Positions 1-7,897 of a DNA stretch of 64,000 nucleotides are shown here, one piece after another (within the stretch, counting starts at the first letter, position 1; every line of letters starts with the position of its first letter). Origin of the DNA: Dyadobacter fanqingshengii (GTDB taxonomy: Bacteria; Bacteroidota; Bacteroidia; Cytophagales; Spirosomataceae); assembly GCF_023822005.2 (NCBI RefSeq), contig NZ_CP098806.1, positions 2,232,001 to 2,296,000 of the forward strand. Direction: 5' to 3'. Below the pieces are notes generated by a model that was given only the letters and a program-made list of their open reading frames with translations, did no database searches and was not told where the DNA came from. A program made the position numbers and the translations under genes.

Positions 1-2
1 CT

Positions 3-512
3 TATCTCCATAGAGGAAATACGGCTGCGAAACGAGATTCTCTGGAAATGATACTCGCCAAACACAAATACATTCAGGCACCGGTAACGGTCGATAATGA
101 CGAATATCTTTTTGCTGCTGCCTTTGACAAGGCGATTGGCAGCAGAAACGAGCCTCTCGCCGATTCGATATCAAAGACATATGTCAACTATATGATGGAT
201 TATGTCCATTACTACGAATCACAGGCCGACTCACTGTTCGACCGGCCGATTCCGCACATTCTGCTAATACACGCCAACCTGCTCAATAGCAAAGCCCTTG
301 GCTTGTTTCTTTCCAGACTAAAAGAGGATGGCTATCAATTTGTCACGCTTCAAAAAGCGCTGGAAGATCCTTGTTACCTCACGGAGGATCAATATATCGG
401 AAAGAAAGGTATCTCCTGGATCCACCGCTGGGCAATTACCAAAGGTAAGAAAGGGGCATTTTTCAAAGGCGAGCCGGAAGTTCCGAAATTCATCTCCGAT
501 CTGACGCAATAG
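3..512 (+). CDS. Polysaccharide deacetylase, C-terminal part (cut by window edge)
   Basis: The frame is open from the first bases of the window through an internal Met at 48, and codons before that Met read YLHRGNTAAKRDSLE, which resembles the conserved core of NodB-like polysaccharide deacetylases (usually preceded by RFPY). The visible C-terminal half includes IPHILLIHANLLNSKALG and a GYQFVTLQKAL stretch typical of the last strands and helix of this fold. The family removes acyl groups from cell-surface or peptidoglycan amino sugars. The signal peptide and metal-binding Asp/His residues would lie upstream of the window. It converges on the mob genes of the integrative element and may be flanking chromosome or cargo. 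Confidence 0.75.
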   Translation, partial: YLHRGNTAAKRDSLEMILAKHKYIQAPVTVDNDEYLFAAAFDKAIGSRNEPLADSISKTYVNYMMDYVHYYESQADSLFDRPIPHILLIHANLLNSKALGLFLSRLKEDGYQFVTLQKALEDPCYLTEDQYIGKKGISWIHRWAITKGKKGAFFKGEPEVPKFISDLTQ

Positions 513-550
513 GAATTTGTAGACACAAGCTCGCTGGTAGAATGCCTCCA

Positions 551-1775
551 TCATAAATCCTTGATTTGCTCAGTCAGTCTGATCATTATGGCAATCAGCA
601 AGGATTTATCTCGTTCCTCAACCCAGTAGCTTTTCACCCTGAAACTACTATGCGAGGTGTCTGCGCGATGTGGCGTAGAAAGATCTTGAATACCTATTGT
701 TGTTGCGACCTTGTTGGACCTGGCAGTTGCTATAAGCGTATCCATATTTCAGGTACATAGTGGGAAACTCGTCAAAAATCAAGCTGCTTCTTAATTTGTT
801 TGGTTGGTTCACTAGCTTAACCAATCGGGTAAAATACAGGGAAAGGACGGCCCCGTAAATCTGTATTTTCTGCGGATTATTACCCATACAGACGATTTTT
901 GGCGCATTGGGATGATTGATATCCACAGTAAAATCATTCCCTGATAATACGTAATACAGCTGGGGCGAAGCAAGACGAGCGAGCGCAATTTTTGTAGAAC
1001 CGATCTGGCCTTCGAGCTGTTGCATTGCTTCGTTTTGGTATGCGGTAATGAAGGGATTTATCAGCACTTCAATCTTACTATCCGCGCGTAGAATCGTAAA
1101 AAAGCGGTCATAATCTAATTGCATTAGCTCTATGACGTGCGGCAACGAACAGAACTCACCATCCCTATACCGGCACAAAAACCAGATAACCGCTGTCATA
1201 AAGTTGATAGACGATTCAACAAAAAAATCGCCTTGCCGTTTGATCCATTCCCTGTTTAGTCCCATCAAAATAGTGCGTGCAGACTCCACTGCATCGGTAA
1301 TGTCAAGCATACTCTCAGGATTCAATGGATTGCATCTATGGCTACGCGATAGGTCATCAAAATTGATTGTGTAAAAAGCTGGCTCGATTGAATAATTGGC
1401 CTTATTCCTTAGCCAGGCATTGTACGCAAGCAAAGTCAGATCACTATATTCGAAGTCATACACGAACATCGAAAAACCCTTTTCAATGTGCTGAGCAATC
1501 ACATGCCGAAAGACAAAAAATGTCTTTCCAGATCCCGGAGATCCGCTCACCAATACTCCTCGAAAAGGATTAATGATGTTGATCCAGCTCAGGCGCGTTT
1601 TAAATGAGTGCTACAATCTCTTGGTTTTAATGAACGAAGAGAATAGCCCGGCGGCAAAAATCTTATCCAAAATCCGGTCTGAAATTAAAGATGTCAGGTG
1701 CCAATTTTGGAATGCCTGATAACAGAAATAGTAAAAATGTAATGCGAGGACCAGTATGCTGATCAAGCGGGTCAT
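551..1775 (-). pseudogene. mobC: Broken MobC/TraG-family conjugative coupling ATPase
   Basis: The minus strand starts at 1775 with an N-terminus typical of Bacteroidetes MobC (MTRLISILVLALHFYYFCYQ), then hits an in-frame TAG at 1611-1613. The same frame continues as NPFRGVLVSGSPGSGKTFF, a Walker A motif, and runs to a Walker B-like LIFDEFP. Near 745 the reading shifts frame: the continuation DTLIATARSNKVATTIGIQD is found in the next frame and then degenerates. About 100 residues expected between the N-terminal membrane segment and the Walker A region are also missing, judged from memory of the family. The intact protein would be a type IV coupling ATPase that brings the relaxosome to the mating channel. 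Three lesions make it a pseudogene. Confidence 0.8.
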
Positions 1776-1836
1776 ATCATTATTTTGCGAAGGCTTACGT
1801 CGTTTTCACCGGTGTTCGATGCCATAATAAACAGGT

Positions 1837-3129
1837 TTAAAGTGATTGAGAGAACCCTTTTTTCTTTTTACGTTTGTTTCCACGAAGGTCTGCTGGTGTA
1901 AAACCATCTTGTTTGACAGGGTCAAATAGTGAATCCTCACCATTGGCAAGTCTTGCCTCATTACTCTGCTCAGGAATTGCGAGCAAATAGCTTTTTGATG
2001 TGGCTGACTGTCCATGACCTGTTATTGGATGCTCTTGTTTCTGTGTATTAGATAGCCTGTTAGCCATGGCGGTATCGATAGTCACACAGCGTTCCTGGAT
2101 GGCTTTTGCACTATAATTTTTACCGAGAGAACTTCCGTTAAAAACTGCTTTCGAGCGGTGATCGACATAAGTAATTCCATAGATCAGTCCGGTATCATTC
2201 TTCCAGAGAACGGTGTCGATTCCATCTCGTTCAAGAATATTAATGAGGCGATCAAGTGTCACATTCGTCTTTCCATACAATGTGAAATCAATTGCGTTTT
2301 TGACTCTTAGCTTGTCTGTTTGCCGAAGTTGATCGTTGATTTCAAACCGGTTTTGGAGGTAATTTAATGTCGGTTTTTGGTGAAAGTCGCTAGCCTTAAT
2401 TGGCACACCGACCCGTTCGCCTTTTGCGTTTAACAACCGGTAGTGAAGCCCGCCTTTCTTGAAAGTTCTGGACTCTTCATTTCCGCGATCTGCCGCGACA
2501 TTGTAGCGATTCAACACGGCGTTTAGCTCAGGAATGGAAGTGAATTTGTACTTGTCGATAACCCCTGCAAGAATATTCGATATTGCTCGTTTGGTCTCAA
2601 CCTTACCATAGTTTGCACTAACCATCGCGGGCTTTAAATGTTCGGATTGCTGGTGTTTTTTACTAGATGCCTTCACCAGATGAAACTCTTGTTCGATTTC
2701 CTTCCTCGCCCTTTCCGATTGGTTTCGTCCGATATTCTGCGTTTCAATCCGGCTTCCATCATGCGCTACTTTTACGCTCACAATGTGGATGTGCGGATGC
2801 CCGGCATCGTGATGTTGATACACCAGGAATGGCTGATCACCAAAGCCAATCTTCTCCATATAAGCCTGCGAAATTTCTTTCAAAAGCGCCTTGGAATGTT
2901 GCTCGGAAGGGTCAAAATTTAATGAGATGTGAACGCTGTTTCGGACAACATTCGTGTTCAAGGCAGCCAGTTTCAGGAGCATATTTAACCGCTCTTGCTC
3001 ATTCAGATTTGCCACATCATCCGGGTAATTTCCCGCCATGATGCACTCGGCTACACCCTCCTTCAACTTGTTTTCGTTGTAGTAAAAAGTGCTTCGAATA
3101 GAAGCCCCTGTCTTTATGATCGCAACCAT
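1837..3129 (-). CDS. mobB: MobB-type relaxase / mobilization nuclease
   Basis: This 430-residue protein is a relaxase, the strand-transferase that nicks oriT and leads the transferred strand. The N-terminus has a likely catalytic Tyr in RSTFYYNENK (about residue 16-17). The metal-binding HPHIHIVSV motif lies near residue 110, with the preceding VYQHHDAG. The basic C-terminal third (ending NKRKKKKGFSQSL) is less conserved. Its start overlaps the end of the upstream RHH protein by 16 bases, so the two are translationally coupled. It appears intact although the neighbouring coupling ATPase is broken. It could still mobilise DNA in trans if another conjugation system is present (inference). Confidence 0.9.
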   Translation of the reverse strand: MVAIIKTGASIRSTFYYNENKLKEGVAECIMAGNYPDDVANLNEQERLNMLLKLAALNTNVVRNSVHISLNFDPSEQHSKALLKEISQAYMEKIGFGDQPFLVYQHHDAGHPHIHIVSVKVAHDGSRIETQNIGRNQSERARKEIEQEFHLVKASSKKHQQSEHLKPAMVSANYGKVETKRAISNILAGVIDKYKFTSIPELNAVLNRYNVAADRGNEESRTFKKGGLHYRLLNAKGERVGVPIKASDFHQKPTLNYLQNRFEINDQLRQTDKLRVKNAIDFTLYGKTNVTLDRLINILERDGIDTVLWKNDTGLIYGITYVDHRSKAVFNGSSLGKNYSAKAIQERCVTIDTAMANRLSNTQKQEHPITGHGQSATSKSYLLAIPEQSNEARLANGEDSLFDPVKQDGFTPADLRGNKRKKKKGFSQSL

Positions 3130-3533
3130 ATCTTAGAAGCTTTACTGATGTAAATATTGATCTCTTTAACCAGCTCGAGAAACTGATTTTTGTCATTTTC
3201 GTTGGCATCCAACCAACTGCGAAAGTCGGCGATTTGGGACAAGGCATGTAGCCGTTTGACGGCTTGATTTAGGTTATTACCGGCAGCTGTTAGCTCGCGT
3301 CTGAGACGGGTCAACTCAACCATCGTTTCATCAAATGACTGGTCTCGATGGTTAATCACAACGGGCTCAGAAAGCAGGATCTTTCTTGCATACTCACTCG
3401 TCTTTCGGCATGTTGTCCTTTGTACTCTACGAAGAAGCAGCTGAAACTCCTCAGGCGTTAAGCGGACATGCAGCCACTTGGTTCGGTTGTGTTTGTCTTC
3501 ATTCATCACATTATCATTTTCACATTTCGACAT
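3114..3533 (-). CDS. mobA: MobA-type relaxosome accessory protein (ribbon-helix-helix)
   Basis: A 139-residue protein with an N-terminal ribbon-helix-helix-like segment (TKWLHVRLTPEEFQLLL, then KTSEYARKILL) and a C-terminal helical region containing AAGNNLNQAVKRLHAL, the signature of MobC/MobA-like relaxosome proteins. Such proteins bind oriT and help the relaxase open the DNA. It lies directly upstream of, and overlaps, the relaxase gene, and immediately downstream of the hairpin proposed here as oriT. This order, oriT then accessory protein then relaxase then coupling ATPase, is the usual one in Bacteroidetes mobilization modules. No lesions are seen. Confidence 0.85.
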   Translation of the reverse strand: MSKCENDNVMNEDKHNRTKWLHVRLTPEEFQLLLRRVQRTTCRKTSEYARKILLSEPVVINHRDQSFDETMVELTRLRRELTAAGNNLNQAVKRLHALSQIADFRSWLDANENDKNQFLELVKEINIYISKASKIWLRS

Positions 3534-3577
3534 TCATTTTTCGGTCAATCCCGCTAACGACTCCGGAGTGCCCGGCG

Positions 3578-3617
3578 GGCCAGATCCTTAGGTTGTGATA
3601 CAACCTGACATCTGGCC
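3578..3617. other. Candidate oriT: nested inverted repeat
   Basis: GGCCAGAT (3578-3585) pairs with ATCTGGCC (3610-3617), and inside it AGGTTGT (3590-3596) pairs with ACAACCT (3600-3606) around a three-base loop. The stems are perfect, 8 and 7 bp. The structure lies in the 156-base gap between the mob accessory gene and the primase gene, where oriT is expected in Bacteroidetes mob modules. There is no T-run after it on either strand, so it is not a simple terminator. The nick site itself cannot be read off. Confidence 0.55.
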
Positions 3618-3689
3618 GATTGCGGGTAAGAGGCAATCCACCTAGACTTTTTGTAGTTGGGAGTCGTCAAATTTGGCTCCTCTGATAAT

Positions 3690-4586
3690 TCAACTCTTTT
3701 GGCTCGATGATGTACTTGCCAACCACTCATTGAAATCCTTATAGCCAGTATACATTCCACTGGCATCATTGTATTTTTCACTGATGTCCTTTACTGTCGA
3801 AGTGCTCCTAACACCTGCAGTATCCCGATCAAAATATAGGTCGATGTTATAATGGCTTTCCAGAAAAGGTCGTGCGCGATCGAAGAGAGAGATGGAGTTC
3901 AGGATGACGTAATTCTCGGGTTGCTCAGTCATCTTTCTCATCAAGGTTTTGTAGGACAGAAAATCGAACATGCCCTCAAACATCGAGACTGTCAGAGCAC
4001 CGACATTGATTGTAGTAATATCCTTCGGACTGCTTGCCAACTTCGAGTAAGAATTCCGTAGCTCATAACCACCAGAATTATTGAGCAAGCCAATTTCAAA
4101 ATACCTTCGGTCTCCCATCTGGTAGTTAACCTGTCGGCAGTATTGCCTGGCGATATCAGGTGAAACAGATCTTGAAACTATGTAGTCCAAAAGTGTTTTA
4201 CTTGTGAGCTGCCCGGTATACAAAACTTGTATGGGGCAATTCGCGGCAGCCTTCTCTGTTGAAGGTAAAAGAATCTTGGGCCTGTGAAAGGACCAGTAAT
4301 CGGAGAAAGTCTTGATTACTTCCCCAACTGAGCACTGGTAAAAAATCGTGGCGAAGTCAATTAAATTCCCTCCAAGACTGATTCCGCGATCATACCAACG
4401 ATTAAGTCTCCGATTGACTTTAAACGATGCAGTCCGTTCATCCCGCAAGGGGGACAAATACCAGTGATCTGCACTATGCACTTTGACTGGCTCAAATCCT
4501 AATTCTGACAGATAACCAATAAGGTCTATTTCCCTAATTTCTGCCAACGTTAACAGCCCGCGGCTTCCCCTCTCTCTTTCGCTCAT
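3690..4586 (-). CDS. Toprim-domain primase-like protein of the mobile element
   Basis: A 298-residue protein resembling the DnaG-type primases carried by Bacteroidetes integrative elements. An N-terminal CHC2-like region aligns by eye (YLSPLRDERTASFKV, then GISLGGNLIDFA), but the zinc-binding cysteines expected at those positions are absent. The C-terminal half is Toprim-like: SMFEGMFDFLS supplies the acidic Glu and DLYFDRDTAGV the DxD pair. It likely primes synthesis on transferred or excised element DNA. The start was set at the Met opening MSERERGS rather than an earlier in-frame codon, because it begins just before the conserved region and follows an A-rich stretch. Transcribed toward the mob genes. 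Confidence 0.75.
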   Translation of the reverse strand: MSERERGSRGLLTLAEIREIDLIGYLSELGFEPVKVHSADHWYLSPLRDERTASFKVNRRLNRWYDRGISLGGNLIDFATIFYQCSVGEVIKTFSDYWSFHRPKILLPSTEKAAANCPIQVLYTGQLTSKTLLDYIVSRSVSPDIARQYCRQVNYQMGDRRYFEIGLLNNSGGYELRNSYSKLASSPKDITTINVGALTVSMFEGMFDFLSYKTLMRKMTEQPENYVILNSISLFDRARPFLESHYNIDLYFDRDTAGVRSTSTVKDISEKYNDASGMYTGYKDFNEWLASTSSSQKS

Positions 4587-4686
4587 TTTGCTTTCTGTTT
4601 TTGTTCGTGGAGCGAAATTAAAGAACACAAATGTCAGCTACCTATCCTGGGTAAATTCTCCTTAGGATCGTTTCAGGGGCAATTAT

Positions 4687-4694
4687 TATTTTTG
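4687..4694 (+). promoter_or_regulatory. Bacteroidetes-type -7 element (TAnnTTTG)
   Basis: TATTTTTG matches the Bacteroidetes sigma-70 -7 consensus and lies 21 bases before the ATG at 4716. No clear TTTG -33 element was found at the expected spacing, so the match is partial. Confidence 0.4.
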
Positions 4695-4715
4695 TACTGT
4701 ACTAAAAACAAGAAA

Positions 4716-4994
4716 ATGATGAACGCAAAAGAGCTGACAAGTGTGTATGATACCATCATGAGTATCTCCGGAATGAATGATCAAATCAAGATCGATTTGA
4801 AGATTAGCAGGCGGAATGTTTTGCTTCTGACCCAGGCAATTAAAAGAGCCTTAAGTTTTCCCGGTGTTGAGGGTAATCCTGACTTGATTGAAATCGCCTC
4901 AAACGAGACAAAGGAAGAACTATTAGCATTGTCGGCCGATTGCTTGCAGAAATCCGGTCTGGTAGAGTTGAACAAGCGCCTCGCAAAGTTGTAA
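4716..4994 (+). CDS. Small element-encoded hypothetical protein
   Basis: A 92-residue soluble, helical protein (MMNAKELTSVYDTIMSISG..., ending LVELNKRLAKL) that I do not recognise. Two adjacent ATGs (4716 and 4719) are candidate starts; an earlier in-frame TTG lies inside the probable promoter element and was rejected. It is transcribed divergently from the primase. No catalytic motif, signal peptide or membrane segment is visible. The balanced composition and promoter-like sequence upstream support a real gene. A small regulator or accessory factor of the element is possible but unsupported. Confidence 0.55.
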   Translation: MMNAKELTSVYDTIMSISGMNDQIKIDLKISRRNVLLLTQAIKRALSFPGVEGNPDLIEIASNETKEELLALSADCLQKSGLVELNKRLAKL

Positions 4995-5186
4995 GAAATA
5001 TTTGGGTTGTAATGGCTACTCAGTCAGTAGATAACATCTCGAACCAAAAATTATATCTGCATAATCTTTCGTACCCCCTTGAATTTAAAAAGCCATTTGG
5101 ATAAAATAGGCGGACTGCTTCGCTGAGCTCACGCTATTTCCTGAGAGGATGTGTGAGTATCGATTACGCTATTTAAGGGCATTATG

Positions 5187-5342
5187 TTATGTGGTTTTAT
5201 CTCGGTTAACAATTTTGAGAATAAAAATCAGGAAGGCCGCTATTGAAAAACCTAGTAGAACATATTTAAACGAGCCACTGATGAACATGGCGACAGCGAA
5301 AGTGACCCACGCTAGTGATAAAATTACACGATTATTTTTCAT
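5187..5342 (-). CDS. Small two-helix membrane protein (51 aa)
   Basis: The minus strand encodes a 51-residue protein beginning MKNNRVILSLAWVTFAVAMF and ending KIVNRDKTT. Two hydrophobic segments (about residues 6-21 and 27-44) are joined by a short turn with GSFK, and the C-terminus is basic, giving a clean helical-hairpin topology. A plus-strand frame over the same bases has poor composition and mostly reflects this gene and the downstream repeat. Function unknown; small membrane proteins of this kind are common in Bacteroidota and may modulate a membrane complex (inference). It lies in the element between the small hypothetical gene and a decayed tra fragment. Confidence 0.6.
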   Translation of the reverse strand: MKNNRVILSLAWVTFAVAMFISGSFKYVLLGFSIAAFLIFILKIVNRDKTT

Positions 5343-5381
5343 ATGCGGTTTTTTGAGTAGAAGTCGAAGATCATTAAATCT

Positions 5382-5610
5382 ACTTAAAGCACCTTGGTTT
5401 TGGTTGTTATTATGTCAGGTAATCAATGCTGCAGCAACCTTAAAACAAAACGAGTTATGGTTACGCATTTATCCTGGACAGGCTACTTTCTGGCGTTAGT
5501 GCCCCAGTGGCGATCTACTATGTAATCATTGGCATCCGGTATACCGCCAGGATATCAAGACCATACTTAATTCGCAATCTCGTTTCTAGAACCGGCAGGA
5601 AAGGAACCGC
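5382..5610 (+). pseudogene. Decayed duplicate of the 5' part of the TraE-upstream gene
   Basis: This stretch is a diverged copy of 6538-6768. It keeps the same leader (ACCTTGG..., GTCAGGTAATCAATGC) and a start at 5457 giving MVTHLSWTGYFLAL, against MATHLSWTGYFLAVG in the intact gene. A one-base deletion just after that point shifts the frame, and similarity ends near 5610 with the rest of the gene missing. The copies flank the RadC-like gene, so the arrangement looks like a partial tandem duplication followed by decay. Confidence 0.75.
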
Positions 5611-5767
5611 AAATTATAACGCAGCCAACGAATAGTTGACCTAGATAGGCTAGTATTATGTTTCTTGACTATAGCAAACTCTCAAATTCCAGCCAAATTC
5701 CTTGATGATTCCGGTTGTATTTACTGTGACATTGCCGTCAAGGTATGCCACAGTAAGATTTGTGATT

Positions 5768-6238
5768 TCACAAAAGACTCTCATCCGAAAACGAACAAAA
5801 CCCTTCCGCCGTAACGATCAAATGATCCAACACTCGGATATTCAGTAATTCTCCAGCCTTTCTCATATTCTCAGTAATATACTTATCAGCATGACTCGGC
5901 ACAAGCTGTCCGGAAGGGTGATTGTGGGCCAGGATAATCCCTGTTGCATTGGCTTTCAAAGCAGCTGCAAAAACGATCCTTACATCAGCACTTGCACCTG
6001 AAATCCCACCTTTGGAAACTTCAAAAATACCTAGCACTCGGCTGGCATTATTTAATAGCAGTATCTTGAACTCTTCAATAAATTCTAGCCTGTCAGGATT
6101 CCAGGTTTGCATCAGCACCTTATATGCATCTCTGGACGATTCTATTTTAGGACGCTGGCTTGCTTGCACATTGGTTTTGTAGATCAGCTCAATCTCTGCT
6201 ACCTGATACAAGTTTGAAACATTCGCGAAGCTTTCCAT
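5768..6238 (-). CDS. RadC/JAB-domain protein
   Basis: A 156-residue protein of the RadC-like (DUF2466) JAB family, common in Bacteroidetes plasmids and integrative elements. The metalloprotease-like motif is intact: LLLNNASRVLGIFEVSKGG, then ILAHNHPSGQLVPSHAD (HxH...S...D), then LLNIRVLDHLIV. The molecular role of RadC proteins is unsettled, despite the historical repair name. The start MESFANVSN was chosen because it opens the conserved region; the 36 extra residues of the longest frame are unlike the family. It lies antisense to the tra genes, between the two copies of the duplicated tra fragment. Confidence 0.85.
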   Translation of the reverse strand: MESFANVSNLYQVAEIELIYKTNVQASQRPKIESSRDAYKVLMQTWNPDRLEFIEEFKILLLNNASRVLGIFEVSKGGISGASADVRIVFAAALKANATGIILAHNHPSGQLVPSHADKYITENMRKAGELLNIRVLDHLIVTAEGFCSFSDESLL

Positions 6239-6614
6239 AATTACCTTGATTTTGAAGTGATTGAATGAATTATGGCGCTTCATTCTAGCACTGGGCAAGC
6301 AAGTAGTGGAAGCAACGGAATAAAGGAAAGCATGTGGGTGAGCCATGCGTTTATGCCGGAATTTCCACTACGCTCCGCGGCCCTGTGCCTAACTTTGGGG
6401 CATCATTGATACATGAAACTCTTTCGGGCATTTAGACGGTCTTCAAAAATTTGGCAAGTCTTGTGGCAATTTCCTTTTTCTATTCAATTGATAATCATTG
6501 GGGTACTGTAGTCGCGGCGTGGGTACAAGAAAAAGTTGTACTTGAAGAGCCTTGGTTTTGAGTGTTGTTTTGTCAGGTAATCAATGCAGCAGCAACCTTA
6601 AAACAACACGAGTT
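6239..6614. other. Intergenic region between radC-like gene and tra gene
   Basis: No gene is seen. The region carries the upstream sequences of both divergent genes, the start of the duplicated segment (from about 6538), and an inverted repeat GTACAA-N7-TTGTAC at 6523-6541 shortly before the tra gene, which could be an operator or an mRNA hairpin. Confidence 0.4.
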
Positions 6615-6768
6615 ATGGCAACGCATTTATCCTGGACAGGCTACTTTCTGGCAGTGGGTGCCGCAGTGGCGATCTACTATGTGATCATCGGTATCCGGTA
6701 TTACAGGCAGGATATCCGGGCACTACTCGATTCAAAATCCCGGTTCTCGGAACGGCCGGAAAAGCCCC
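6538..6768 (+). repeat. Intact copy of a duplicated segment (other copy 5382-5610)
   Basis: About 230 bases cover the leader and first ~50 codons of the gene at 6615. They are repeated in diverged form at 5382-5610 in the same orientation, with small indels. Confidence 0.75.
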
Positions 6769-7097
6769 CACCGGTTAGCCCACCGCAGGCAAGTCAGCCG
6801 GAAGAAACCACTGAGCCTGTTGAAGTGAAAAAGCAACCCTGGCAAAATGAAGCCTTGTTTGCCAAGGTCGAAGAGCTCAGCTCGCAGCTCAGGAATAGCA
6901 TCAAAGAAGCATACCAAAAAGGGTACGAAAAGCGGGACTTTGTTTTTCTAAACCAGATGTCAATCAAAGATTTTTCTGCCGTCAAAGGCACGCCGTTCCG
7001 TGAGGCGATCAACAATGTGATCACTTCGGAATCTGCAAAATATGGCTTCATCAACCTCAGTGCTGTGGAGCTAGAGGAGTTATGGAAGGAGGTTTAA
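6615..7097 (+). CDS. Conjugation-module membrane protein upstream of TraE
   Basis: A 160-residue protein with one N-terminal membrane helix (WTGYFLAVGAAVAIYYVIIG), a Pro-rich linker (PEKPPPVSPPQ) and a charged C-terminal domain ending VELEELWKEV. Proteins of this layout commonly sit immediately before TraE (DUF4134) in Bacteroidetes conjugative elements, and the same arrangement is seen here. The ATG at 6615 was chosen because the duplicated copy also starts there; a longer frame upstream reads through leader sequence. Function in transfer is not established. With most tra genes missing it is probably a remnant, though the frame is intact. Confidence 0.6.
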   Translation: MATHLSWTGYFLAVGAAVAIYYVIIGIRYYRQDIRALLDSKSRFSERPEKPPPVSPPQASQPEETTEPVEVKKQPWQNEALFAKVEELSSQLRNSIKEAYQKGYEKRDFVFLNQMSIKDFSAVKGTPFREAINNVITSESAKYGFINLSAVELEELWKEV

Positions 7098-7110
7098 TGA
7101 TGAGCCCGCT

Positions 7111-7152
7111 CTCCTGCGCTCCCGGGCCTTCGGGCTTGGGAGCCGCAAGGAG
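7111..7152 (+). other. Long RNA hairpin with UUCG tetraloop between two tra genes
   Basis: CTCCTGCGCTCCCGGGCC, then TTCG, then GGCTTGGGAGCCGCAAGGAG folds into a long, slightly interrupted GC-rich stem capped by the extra-stable UUCG loop. It lies just after the stop at 7097 and 44 bases before traE. No T-run follows, so it is more likely an mRNA-stability, processing or attenuation element than an intrinsic terminator. Confidence 0.55.
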
Positions 7153-7195
7153 ACAAACAGAGTAAACAAGTTTAAAACAATAATCAACGAGGCGT

Positions 7196-7519
7196 ATGAA
7201 ATGTGGGAAAACAGCCCTATCAAGCAGGGCAAAACAAGTATGGGCAGCAGCGCTGCTCTCAGTAATGGCAACCATTGCCAAAGCGCAAGACGGCGCGGCG
7301 GGCATCTCCGAAGCCGACAGCCAGGCGCAGAGCTACTTCGAGCCAGGCACGCAGCTGATGTATGCCATTGGCGCGGTGCTGGGGCTGGTAGGCGCAGTGA
7401 AGGTTTTCCAGAAATGGAATGCCGGGGACAATGATACCGGAAAGGTCGCGGCGGCGTGGTTTGGAAGCTGTATTTTTCTGGTGGTTGCTACCGTGCTGCA
7501 ATCTTTCTTTGGCCTATAA
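7196..7519 (+). CDS. traE: TraE family conjugative transposon protein (DUF4134)
   Basis: A 107-residue protein with a signal-like N-terminus (AAALLSVMATIAKAQDG) and two hydrophobic helices (LMYAIGAVLGLVGAVKVFQKW and AAAWFGSCIFLVVATVLQSF) separated by NAGDNDTGK. This is the DUF4134/TraE pattern of Bacteroidetes conjugation systems, a VirB2/VirB3-like small membrane component. In full elements traE is followed by traF, traG and onward; here nothing recognisable of these follows, so the conjugation operon has been deleted after its first structural gene. The frame itself is intact. Confidence 0.85.
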   Translation: MKCGKTALSSRAKQVWAAALLSVMATIAKAQDGAAGISEADSQAQSYFEPGTQLMYAIGAVLGLVGAVKVFQKWNAGDNDTGKVAAAWFGSCIFLVVATVLQSFFGL

Positions 7520-7628
7520 TTCAGTGGCTCGGGTACATCTGTCAGCAACTGGCATTCAAGAAAAACAAGACGACCAAAATTTCTCCGCCTAAACTTAGTG
7601 GCTGACAATTAATTTTTGGAAGATAAAT

Positions 7629-7897
7629 ATTGAGGTAATAACTAAGGAAGTTTTGCAAGTCTTATGGCGGGAGCTGCTCGAAGACTTAAAGCGGTTTCTT
7701 GCCAGCTCGAATAAGGCTCCGAAGAAATCGCTTCGAAGCGCTAATGCAAAAGGAGGATGCTGAACATCTCATCCGGTACGCATCAGAATCTGAGAATAAA
7801 CGGAAGGTTAAAACATAGCAATATAGGAGGATCATTTTATTATGCATTCCAGGAAATCCAATCACTGGTGCTAGCTGATACAAAACGAATAAAGTGA
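7629..7897 (+). pseudogene. Frameshifted helix-turn-helix DNA-binding protein
   Basis: Codons from 7629 read IEVITKEVLQVLWRELLEDL and KKSLRS, matching the N-terminus of the MerR/excisionase-like HTH proteins common in Bacteroidetes elements, but no ATG precedes them and the frame stops within the linker. The DNA-binding part resumes in another frame from an ATG at 7757: MLNISSGTHQNLRINGRLKH, then NIGGSFYYAFQEIQSL, close to the usual ISPGTLQNLRINGTL. The break is a small indel near 7750. The 46-codon second half ends in TGA overlapping the next ATG (TGATG), so it might still be translated from 7757 and coupled to the gene below. Confidence 0.7.

Noticed and set aside
1..2000. Left att copy of the element
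   Set aside because: I looked for the 22-base core in either orientation at the left side and found none; the boundary is outside the window or lost.
5149..5499. 116-codon plus-strand frame
   Set aside because: Poor composition; it is opposite the well-formed minus-strand membrane protein at 5187-5342 and runs into the decayed duplicate.
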